The position numbers and the translations under genes were made by a program. Below the pieces are notes generated by a model, which was not told the DNA's origin, made no database searches, and saw only the letters and a list, made by a program, of their open reading frames with translations. Shown here piece by piece: positions 43,571-53,500 of a DNA stretch of 64,000 bases; the stretch's first letter is position 1; each line of letters starts with the position of its first letter. This DNA comes from Odontesthes bonariensis. Taxonomy: Eukaryota; Chordata; Actinopteri; Atheriniformes; Atherinopsidae. The stretch is from contig NC_134514.1 in assembly GCF_027942865.1 (NCBI RefSeq), positions 1,878,169-1,942,168 on the forward strand, given 5' to 3'.

Positions 43571-43912
43571 CCAGTCATTAATCTCCTCAGTGCATTTACC
43601 AAGAGCCTGTACAGGGCCTCGGTCTCCTGGTGACATTGTAATATATATCTGCGTGTCATCTGCATAGCTGTGGTAGTTTATTCTGTTGTTTTTTATAATC
43701 TGTGCCAGTGGGAGCATGTAGATGTTAAACAGAAGAGGTCCCAGGATGGAACCTTGGGGAACTCCACATGTGATTCTTGTGCTCAGATGTAAAGTTACCT
43801 TTTGTAACAAAGTACTTCCTGTTCTCTAAGTATGTTTTGAACCAGTTTAGTACAGTTCTACCCTCAAACTCTTTAAAATAACACCTCAGTCCATTTCTAA
43901 TCCTCACAACCA

Positions 43913-45025
43913 AAAGTTAAACATATTTGTTGAGTGTAAGAAGAAGAATCACATTTTTAATCGGTTTCAATATGCGAACACATCTTTTTTTATCAATATA
44001 GTGACTCATAGAACCCACTTTATATAATAAGCCCATTGCTGAATACATCTGGAGGTATTCTGATTTCCTTATTTTGATAAATAATAAATGAATAAATATT
44101 AATTTGAGGGATTAAATTGCTGTAAGAAAGGTCCATCCTCTTTCTCCTTTTCTGGTTTCTCCATCTCTTGCTTTGGTTTGACAGTTTTTAACCAAACAAA
44201 ACTAAATCTAAGTGGTTTAAACTGGGATAATGGGAGGCTGAGGGTTAACCATCCAACACGGCTCGATGTAACAGCTTTCTCTGATATTGGACTTTGAAGC
44301 ACCTCATCCATCATTTTTATGGTCCACAAAGTGTTTCCTATAAATCAGTTTGTAACTCACCTCAATGGAGCCGCAATCAAACATATTTTATGTTTTATAC
44401 GTGAAGAGAGAGATGTATCAGATTACTGTGACTCCTTCAGGACTCAGATTTAGGGTGAAAAGCTGAAATCGGGGTGTGTTTTCCCACAAACAACACAACA
44501 GATTCGTGTCTTTGGTCATTTTTCTTTATTAAAGCTCAGTTAAACTCAGGCAGACAGAAGCGTTTCCAAACAGAATCAGTGAGCGTTTCACGGTACTGAC
44601 GCAGTACCTGCCGACAGGAAGTCATTTAACACACCGACACACTGACAGGGTGAACATGTTCAGCTCATTAAAGTCCATCTGCACAGCAGTGATGGAGGGC
44701 AGGGGGTATATCAGGGGGTAGAACCCATTTACAGATCTGTCTGATGTGCATAACTCATAGAAATGTGCTGCGAGCTTGTTTTTATCCTGGGATGCAAAGA
44801 CATGACCCATAAAGATGAAATCTCAAGATTTCATTCTGAATTAGTCAAAATTAAGAAATGTTTAGCAAAATTTTGACCGATGTGATACGTCTGTAAATTA
44901 AGATTTTATCTGGTAACTTTGATTCAAAGTCAACCTGAATTAGTTCAAATATGACTTTCTTATATTTCTATATGAGCTCTGTAGGAACTTCTCCAACTGT
45001 TTGCTGAACTTAAAGGTGACGTATT
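43913..45025. other. Unassigned stretch
   Basis: Short open frames on the minus strand (near 44099-44329 and 44622-44810) show no domain. An inverted AATAAA at about 44527 could be a 3' end for a minus-strand transcript, without further support. Confidence 0.3.
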
Positions 45026-45029
45026 CAGT

Positions 45030-45988
45030 AAAAACTCCTACTTCCTGTTCCTGGGAGCATATATCAGGGCGTCTGAGGTGTAAAACTCCTTCTTCCTGTT
45101 CCTGGGAGCATATATCAGGGCGTCTGAGGTGTTAAACTCCTTCTTCCTGTTCCTGGGAGCATATATCAGGGCGTCTGAGGTGTTAAACTCCTTCTTCCTG
45201 TTCCTGGGAGCATATATCAGGGCGTCTGAGGTGTAAAACTCCTTCTTCCTGTTCCTGGGAGCATATATCAGGGCGTCTGAGGTGTAAAACTCCTTCCTGT
45301 TCCTGGGAGCATATATCAGGGCGTCTGAGGTGTAAAACTCCTTCTTCCTGTTCCTGGGAGCATATATCAGGGCGTCTGAAGTGTAAAACTCCTTCTTCCT
45401 GTTCCTGGGAGCATATATCAGGGCGTCTGAGGTGTAAAACTCCTTCTTCCTGTTCCTGGGAGCATATATCAGGGCGTCTGAGGTGTAAAACTCCTTCTTC
45501 CTGTTCCTGGGAGCATATATCAGGGCGTCTGAAGTGTAAAACTCCTTCTTCCTGTTCCTGGGAGCATATATCAGGGCGTCTGAGGTGTAAAACTCCTTCT
45601 TCCTGTTCCTGGGAGCATATATCAGGGCGTCTGTGTAAAACTCCTTCTTCCTGTTCCTGGGAGCATATATCAGGGCGTCTGAGGGGTAAAACTCCTTCTT
45701 CCTGTTCCTGGGAGCATATATCAGGGCGTCTGAGGTGTAAAACTCCTTCTTCCTGTTCCTGGGAGCATATATCAGGGCGTCTGAGGTGTAAAACTCCTTC
45801 TTCCTGTTCCTGGGAGCATATATCAGGGCGTCTGAGGTGTAAAACTCCTTCTTCCTGTTCCTGGGAGCATATATCAGGGCGTCTGAGGTGTAAAACTCCT
45901 TCTTCCTGTTCCTGGGAGCATATATCAGGGCGTCTGAAGTGTAAAACTCCTGCTTCCTGTTCCTGGGAGCATATATCAGGGCGTCATA
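45030..45988 (-). repeat. 51-bp minisatellite, inverted relative to 418-836, about 19 units
   Basis: The reverse complement of the array at 418-836 is present with the same variant set (cacctc, cacttc and one cccctc). The two shortened units (near 45294 and 45632) each lack exactly 3 bp, so the minus-strand frame stays open across the whole array, though without an ATG. A stop precedes it at the upstream edge. Confidence 0.93.
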
Positions 45989-45999
45989 TATCAGTCACT

Positions 46000-46853
46000 T
46001 AGCAAGCTAGCAGCAGATGCTAGCTGGCTAATTGGCCTGTTAACACAGAGGTGTTGAAACATGCTGAGACAGAGAGCCGCTGTGCTTAAACCAACAAATA
46101 TTTTAATCTTAAATCTGTCTCAAACATCTCAATAAGAAAATGGTGTCAGATTGTTTTTTTAAAAAAGGGCAGAAAATGTCTCCTTTAATATCAGCTTGAA
46201 GCTGCCATCAGTGTGTGAGTGTGCACGAGTCGCAGCGGAAACCTGCTGCTCAGCTGGAAACTAAACTACGAGCAGGAAACTCAAGTTGTGTCAGAAGTTC
46301 GGGGTCGAGGCCTCCGGTCAGTCACAGCGATGGTGCATTCAGGGGACGCCCAAAAGACGGCTTTTTTTGTGTGAGGAGGAGAAGAAATTAAATATTTAAG
46401 GATGGATTTGATTAAAATGAACCCTATTTGAACATTTGAGGCCGTCTTCATGTTTAATTAAACGAAATGAAAAGCTGAAAATGTCAGATTTAGATTTCAG
46501 TGAAGACACTGAAGATATTTTTTCTTTGTTCTTCTGTCTGTTAAATAAAAAACAAATTTAAGCTTTTTTTTAGAAAACGTTTCAGCATCTCTGTAAATAA
46601 ACTTTGAGCATCTTTTACTTTAATCTTGTTTAGATATTCTTTAAGGAACATTTAAAGGAGCCGCAGAAAGTTTCGGTCCTGGATGCTGACTTGGCGGAGC
46701 CGCACCTGAAAGCACCATCATGGCTGTGTGTTTTAAAGAAGTGGGCGTGTCCAGGTGAAGGGTGGGCGTGGCTCAGCAGGTGACTCGCTGTGTGTCTGTG
46801 AAATTAAAGGGACATTTCAGAGTTTTTCAGAGTTACTTTCCATCATTAATGAG
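46000..46853. other. Unassigned stretch
   Basis: No exon, repeat or promoter can be supported here. Confidence 0.3.
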
Positions 46854-48199
46854 GCTCAGGCTTCATTTACACTGCAAGTCTTGATGCCCAGATCCGATTT
46901 TTTTTAACGTGTGGTTACACGTACTTTAATAATGTGACTCATATCTGATTCACACGCTTACACTTGCCTATCACCTGAAACATCACTCATGTCTGCTCAG
47001 GCTACCTTTACACGGACACGATCTGAAACCAAAACGCAAAAGTGGCGTTTCGTTTTCACTTTTAAATCTGCGTTTAGACGTGTGACGTTTCATATTTATT
47101 TATCGATGCAGTAAACACGCCAGCTGGCTCGGTCGCCTGCTCTCTCTATGAACTTCAAGAATTTGGAGAACGTAGTTCATACTTTGGTCTGTTCTTTACT
47201 GCTCTCGCTCATCATTGCTGTTATCTGATGAAGTTACCGCGCCTAAGGCGAGTTGAAAGTCCGCAGGGACGGACATGTTGATGGCCTACTGATGTGTTTC
47301 CACGGTTTCCTGGCGCTTTATTATGCTCGTCACGTCATTTCTATGTGACGAGAAACGCAGTTTTGCGTTTTCATCCTTTACACGGTGGCGCGACAGTGGA
47401 GCGTTTTCAAGAATTCCACTCTGGAGGGCGGTTTCACTTTTTTGCATTTTCATGCCCCCAAAACGCCGTTTCCATCTAAACGATATAGTGCATCCGCAAA
47501 AAGGTTTTACGTTTTTAACCCGTTTTCCTTTCCGTGTAAACGGCTCCTTAAGTGTTTACCAAACTCTGCTGCTGAGGCAGATGGACGAGGTGGACATAGG
47601 TGTGATGCTGGTGTTGCGGTACACGAGAAGTTTTGGACACTTCCACTTCGATTGTTCTGGTCTTTCACTTCTTTATTTTTGGTCTTTAGGGCCTTAACTT
47701 TCCTTTGGCACTGGAGCCAGGTCCGCGTAAAGGCCTTCTCCGCCATTAAGTGAGAAATGTCTTGAAAGACTGATTTATTACGATAGGTGCCTTTAATTTT
47801 GGTTTGTATCTCCTCCTCTCCCCAAAGACCGAGAAGACGGGTCACTTCCTCAACTGTCCACTGCGCCTCGTTGCTTTTGACCTCCTCCGACATGTTCCTT
47901 GTATGTTCATGCGTCTCACATTCACTAGCTTACGTGCGACAGAAAATCTAAATCCTCGCATATTTAATGACGTGTGGAACCTGGAACGCAATGTGTGAGA
48001 ATATCCGATCTGCCTGTTTACGCGGCGGTCGCACATATCCGATTCGTATCTGATAAATTTCCACATAAGAAGGAGGCCTGTGTCCGATCTCAAAATATCC
48101 GAGTGCACGCGTCCTCGTCCTATTTACATGGTCAAAAAACATATCCGACCTGTCACGAGAGCAAAAACATTTAACTGACAGTGTAAATGTAGCCTGAGC
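46854..48199. mobile_element. DNA transposon with Myb/SANT-like ORF and a nested related element
   Basis: Ends gctcaggcttcatttacact and the inverted agtgtaaatgtagcctgagc form terminal repeats of about 20 bp. A second pair, ggctacctttacacgga at 47001 and the inverted tccgtgtaaacggctcct near 47531-47548, marks a nested element of about 550 bp with similar ends. The right part holds a minus-strand Myb-like ORF that is cut by the nested element. PIF/Harbinger elements carry such a Myb-like gene, so that superfamily is likely. Confidence 0.65.
47507..47893 (-). CDS. Myb/SANT-like DNA-binding ORF of a Harbinger-type transposon, 3' part replaced
   Basis: The 128-residue ORF starts MSEEVKSNEAQWTVEEVTRL and continues with LWGEEEIQ, RNKSVFQDISHLM and FTRTWLQCQRKVKALKTKNK. 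The W-T-x-E-E opening, RN-x-x-x-F-x-x-I helix and RT-x-x-QC-x-x-K-x-K turn are hallmarks of the MSANTD/Myb-like domain (about residues 11-85). In PIF/Harbinger systems this protein helps the transposase enter the nucleus and bind DNA. The last 13 codons (RSRLHGKENGLKT) come from the nested element, so the original C-terminus is lost. A host gene is less likely because the ORF lies between terminal repeats. Confidence 0.7.
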   Translation of the reverse strand: MSEEVKSNEAQWTVEEVTRLLGLWGEEEIQTKIKGTYRNKSVFQDISHLMAEKAFTRTWLQCQRKVKALKTKNKEVKDQNNRSGSVQNFSCTATPASHLCPPRPSASAAEFGKHLRSRLHGKENGLKT

Positions 48200-48440
48200 G
48201 ACCCGCGGCGCTTCACCTGTCCAGAGGACGGCGTCTTTGAGAGGGGGCGGGCTCTCAAAAGGAGGGGGCGTGGCCTATCCTCTGTTGCTTGGTATGCGAC
48301 CCATCCCGATCCGGTCCACGGGGGGCGGGTTGGCACGACGCCGTGGCAGCTCCGCCGCCTTACTGTAAACACAAAGAAGAAGAGTTTCGTGATGAGTTTA
48401 CTTCACCTGGGGGGGTCTCAGGTGTTCGGACGCGTCTCAC

Positions 48441-48541
48441 CTTTGCTTGCTCGACCCTTGTTTGGTTTCCATGGAGCTGATGGAGAGCCTGTCAAGCGGG
48501 GCGCCGTTGCCAGGGAAACTCCTCTTCCTCTTTGGCTCCAT
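48441..48541 (-). CDS. Candidate first coding exon of an unrecognised minus-strand gene
   Basis: The minus strand reads [20 protein letters not shown] then [13 protein letters not shown], 33 codons plus 2 bases, ending at a consensus-like donor AAAG|GTGAGA. A full CRE (TGACGTCA, 48541-48548) overlaps the ATG and CpG-rich sequence continues upstream, with a CCAAT-type ccaatcgg at about 48570. This looks like a housekeeping promoter and a first exon. The N-terminus is basic (KRKR, a possible nuclear signal). I do not recognise the family. No downstream exon could be assigned; the transposon at 46854-48199 would lie in its first intron. It may also be a pseudogene remnant. Confidence 0.35.
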
Positions 48542-48687
48542 GACGTCATTCTCCGTTCTCGTCAGGTCGTCCAATCGGAGCAGCTTTGCCGTAAGCTCCT
48601 GTCCCGGCTTCGTCCCCCCATGATGGCGCCGAAAGGCCCCCAGAGGCCCGAACACGGCCTGGTCTACGTGCTGGAACACAAGGATGA

Positions 48688-50145
48688 GTTAATCGGGATA
48701 GGATAAGGCTAAATACTGAAGCTAAAAGAGGACGTGGTCATGTACGGAAATGAATCGGGATAGGATAAGGCTAAATACTAAAGCTAAAAGAGGACGGGGT
48801 CATGTACTGAAATGAATCGGGACAGGATAAGGCTAAATACTGAAGCTAAAAGAGGACGTGGCTATGTACTGAAATGAATCGGGATAGGATAAGGCTAAAT
48901 ACTGAAGCTAAAAGAGGACGGGGTCATGTACGGAAATGAATCGGGATAGGATAAGGCTAAATACTGAAGCTAAAAGAGGACGTGGTCGTGTATTGAAATG
49001 AATCGGAATAGGATAAGGCTAAATACTGAAGCTAAAAGAGGACGAGGTCATGTACTGAAATGAATCGGGACAGGATAAGGCTAAATACTGAAGCTAAAAG
49101 AGGACGAGGTCATGTACGGAAATGAATCGGATAGGATAAGGCTAAATACTGAAGCTAAAAGAGCACGTTGTCATGTACGGAAATGAATCGGGATAGGATA
49201 AGGCTAAATACTGAAGCTAAAAGAAGACGTGGTCATGTACTGAAATGAATCGGGACAGGATAAGGCTAAATACTGAAGCTAAAAGAAGACGTGGTCATGT
49301 ACTGAAATGAATCGGGACAGGATAAGGCTAAATACTGAAGCTAAAAGAGGACAAGGTCATGTACTGAAATGAATTGGGACAGGATAAGGCTAAATACTGA
49401 AGCTAAAAGAGGACATGGTCATGTACCGAAATGAATCGGGACAGGATAAGGCTAAATACTGAAGCTAAAAGAGGACGAGGTCATGTACTGAAATGAATCG
49501 GGATAGGATAAGGCTAAATACTGAAGCTAAAAGAGGATGGGGTCATTTACTGAAATGAATCGGGACAGGATAAGGCTAAATACTGAAGCTAAAAGAGGAC
49601 GTGGTCATGTACTGAAATGAATCGGGACAGGATAAGGCTAAATACTGAAGCTAAAAGAGGACGAGGTCATGTACTGAAATGAATCGGGATAGGATAAAGC
49701 TAAATACTGAAGCTAAAAGAGGACGAGGTTATGTACTGAAATGAATCGGGATAGGATAAAGCTAAATACTGAAGCTAAAAGAGGACGAGGTCATGTACTG
49801 AAATGAATCGGGACAGGATAAGGCTAAATACTGAAGCTAAAAGAGGACGAGGTCATGTACTGAAATGAATCGGGATAGGATAAGGCTAAATACTGAAGCT
49901 AAAAGAGGACGAGGTCATGTACTGAAATGAATCGGGATAGGATAAGGCTAAATACTGAAGCTAAAAGAGGACGTGGTCACGTACTGAAATGAATCGGGAC
50001 AGGATAAGGCTAAATACTGAAGCTAAAAGAGGACGTGGTCACGTACTGAAATGAATCGGGACAGGATAAGGCTAAATACTGAAGCTAAAAGAGGACGGGG
50101 TCATGTACTGAAATGAATCGGTATAGGATAAGGCCAAATACAGCT
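48688..50145 (+). repeat. 62-bp minisatellite, about 23 units
   Basis: The unit contains gaatcgggataggataaggc, taaatactgaagctaaaaga and ggacgtggtcatgtactgaa. Variable sites are gataggat/gacaggat, acgtgg/acgagg/acgggg and tactg/tacgg. It lies just upstream of the candidate exon on the minus strand. Confidence 0.95.
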
Positions 50146-50233
50146 TCTGGCCCTTTAAAATATGAAACTCTCCTCTCTGATGGCTCCATGTTTTGATGAA
50201 GACGCGAACGAAGCTTCCGGCTTCTCCTCGGTG

Positions 50234-50239
50234 TTTTAT
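50234..50239 (-). promoter_or_regulatory. Possible poly(A) signal on the minus strand
   Basis: AATAAA read on the minus strand, about 290 nt beyond the TAA of the speculative small gene described at 50524-58660. Confidence 0.3.
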
Positions 50240-50523
50240 TTTCTGAAAGGGAGTCTCCGCAGAGAAAACATCGACCCCAGCAGCAGGTGGTCTCTGTCTC
50301 CAGATGTTTTCATACGCCAGGTGTTGTGAATCGGCAGTGATCAGCTTCTGACTTTCCGTCCGCCCGCTGCCTCTGAAGACTCTGACGGATCAAGCTTCAT
50401 CCAGACTAAACAGAAAACAGCCTCACACCATCTGATATCAGCACCGGGCCCCTGAGAGAGCTTATTTTGGCCCTCAGTGTGATCTGAATGGACACTGCTG
50501 ATCAGTTCTGGTGCCTCCAGGTG

Positions 50524-53500
50524 TTATTCTGTCTCTGCGGGTGTCTCATAACATGTGATGTTACTGAGGGACACGAGTCTCTGTTCTGAGAGCCAACAGG
50601 AAAGTAAAAGCATGAATATCACAGAGTAGAAATATGTCGAAAATACAAATGTCATCTCAGTAAAAAAACCTGATGTTTATAAATAAACACATTTAAAAAG
50701 CAAAGTGAATCACAGGTACTTACTATCCATCATCAGAGATGTGGACCACGAGATAAAAGAGGCTGAGGATCCTTTCTGATCCATCTCTGATGTAACAAAC
50801 TGATGGTTGCAATTTTAAATAAAGTTACGAGTTTAAATTTCATCACTTTTGGAAGCAACTTTGGACGTCCCCAAAAAAGTTCAAAAGACATGATAGCGTG
50901 GGACGGTGGGATCTTCAACATGGAGATGTTTCTACTTCCTGAGGTTGTGAGGACATCTAAACGTTGTGAGGACATCTAAACGTTGTGAGGACATCTCGAC
51001 ATTTCTGAGGTTGTGAGGACATCTCAATGTTTTGAGGACATCTCGACGTTTTGAGGACATCTCGACATTGTGAGGACATCTCGACATTTCTGAGGTTGTG
51101 AGGACATCTCGACATTTCTGAGGTTGTGAGGACATCTCGACATTTCTGAGGTTGTGAGGACATCTCAATGTTTCTGAGGTTGTGAGGACATCTCAACGTT
51201 TTGAGGACATTCGACATTTTTGAGGTTGTGAGGACATCTCAATGTTTCTGAGGTTTTGAGGACATCTCAACATTTTGAGGACATCTCGACATTGTGAGGA
51301 CATCTCGCCGTTTCTGAGGTTGTGAGGACATCTCGACATTTCTGAGGTTGTGAGGACATCTCAATGTTTTGAGGACATCTCGACATTTTGAGGACGTCTC
51401 GACATTGTGAGGACATCTCGACATTTCTGAGGTTGTGAGGACATCTCGACATTTCTGAGGTTGTGAGGACATCTCGACATTTCTGAGGTTGTGAGGACAT
51501 CTCGACATTTTTGAGGTTGTGAGGACATCTCAATGTTTCTGAGGTTGTGAGGACATCTCAACGTTTTGAGGACATCTCGACATTGTGAGGACATCTCGCC
51601 GTTTCTGAGGTTGTGAGGACATCTCGACATTTCTGAGGTTGTGAGGACATCTCAATGTTTCTGAGGTTGTGAGGACATCTCGACATTTCTGAGGTTGTGA
51701 GGACATCTCAATGTTTCTGAGGTTGTGAGGACATCTCGACATTTCTGAGGTTGTGAGGACATCTCGACATTTCTGGGGTTGTGAGGACATCTCAATGTTT
51801 CTGAGGTTGTGAGGACATCTCAATGTTTCTGAGGTTGTGAGGACATCTCGACATTTCTGGGGTTGTGAGGACATCTCAATGTTTCTGAGGTTGTGAGGAC
51901 ATCTCGACATTTCTGAGGTTGTGAGGACATCTCGACATTTCTGGGGTTGTGAGGACATCTCAATGTTTCTGAGGTTGTGAGGACATCTAAACGTTTTGAG
52001 GACATCTCGACATTTCTGAGGTTGTGAGGACATCTCAATGTTTCTGAGGTTGTGAGGACATCTCAATGTTTCTGAGGTTGTGAGGACATCTCGACATTTC
52101 TGGGGTTGTGAGGACATCTCAACGTTTTGAGGACATCTCAACATTGTGAGGACATCTCAATGTTTCTGAGGTTGTGCGGACATCTCGACATTTCTGAGGT
52201 TGTGAGGACATCTCGACATTTCTGGGGTTGTGAGGACATCTCAATGTTTCTGAGGTTGTGAGGACATCTCGACATTTCTGGGGTTGTGAGGACATCTCAA
52301 TGTTTTGAGGACATCTCGACATTTTGAGGACGTCTCGACATTGTGAGGACATCTCGACATTTCTGAGGTTGTGAGGACATCTCGACATTTCTGAGGTTGT
52401 GAGGACATCTCGACATTTCTGAGGTTGTGAGGACATCTCGACATTTTTGAGGTTGTGAGGACATCTCAATGTTTCTGAGGTTGTGAGGACATCTCAACGT
52501 TTTGAGGACATCTCGACATTGTGAGGACATCTCGCCGTTTCTGAGGTTGTGAGGACATCTCGACATTTCTGAGGTTGTGAGGACATCTCAATGTTTCTGA
52601 GGTTGTGAGGACATCTCGACATTTCTGAGGTTGTGAGGACATCTCAATGTTTCTGAGGTTGTGAGGACATCTCGACATTTCTGAGGTTGTGAGGACATCT
52701 CGACATTTCTGGGGTTGTGAGGACATCTCAATGTTTCTGAGGTTGTGAGGACATCTCAATGTTTCTGAGGTTGTGAGGACATCTCGACATTTCTGGGGTT
52801 GTGAGGACATCTCAATGTTTCTGAGGTTGTGAGGACATCTCGACATTTCTGAGGTTGTGAGGACATCTCGACATTTCTGGGGTTGTGAGGACATCTCAAT
52901 GTTTCTGAGGTTGTGAGGACATCTAAACGTTTTGAGGACATCTCGACATTTCTGAGGTTGTGAGGACATCTCAATGTTTCTGAGGTTGTGAGGACATCTC
53001 AATGTTTCTGAGGTTGTGAGGACATCTCGACATTTCTGGGGTTGTGAGGACATCTCAACGTTTTGAGGACATCTCAACATTGTGAGGACATCTCAATGTT
53101 TCTGAGGTTGTGCGGACATCTCGACATTTCTGAGGTTGTGAGGACATCTCGACATTTCTGGGGTTGTGAGGACATCTCAATGTTTCTGAGGTTGTGAGGA
53201 CATCTAAACGTTTTGAGGACATCTCGACATTTCTGAGGTTGTGAGGACATCTCGACATTTCTGAGGTTGTGAGGACATCTCAATGTTTCTGAGGTTGTGA
53301 GGACATCTCGACATTTCTGGGGTTGTGAGGACATCTCAACATTGTGAGGACATCTCGCCATTTCTGAGGTTGTGAGGACATCTCGACATTTCTGAGGTTG
53401 TGAGGACATCTCGACATTGTGAGGACATCTCGACGTTTTGAGGTTGTGAGGACATCTCGACATTGTGAGGACATCTCGACGTTTTGAGGTTGTGAGGACA

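Larger units (their letters stand above)
40572..43912 (-). mobile_element. L2/CR1-type LINE on the minus strand, split into three pieces by two insertions
   Basis: Read on the minus strand, 43912-43571 encodes a frameshifted reverse transcriptase with GVPQGSILGPLLF and YADDTQIYI. The piece 42607-42380 continues with CHNFLQLNKNKTEVIVFG and RNLGVV. The piece about 41086-40735 gives the C-terminus: SLHRLPVHQRTDFKVLMLLY, WNKLPESLRSAETLSVFKSR. The 3' region at 40572 (read inverted) is the common fish LINE tail with caaagtgctttacagagaca. Insertions lie at about 41087-42379 and 42608-43570. It is 5'-truncated and inactive. Confidence 0.8.

Noticed and set aside
44622..44810. 62-codon minus-strand ORF
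   Set aside because: No domain, splice site or promoter support; an isolated open stretch.
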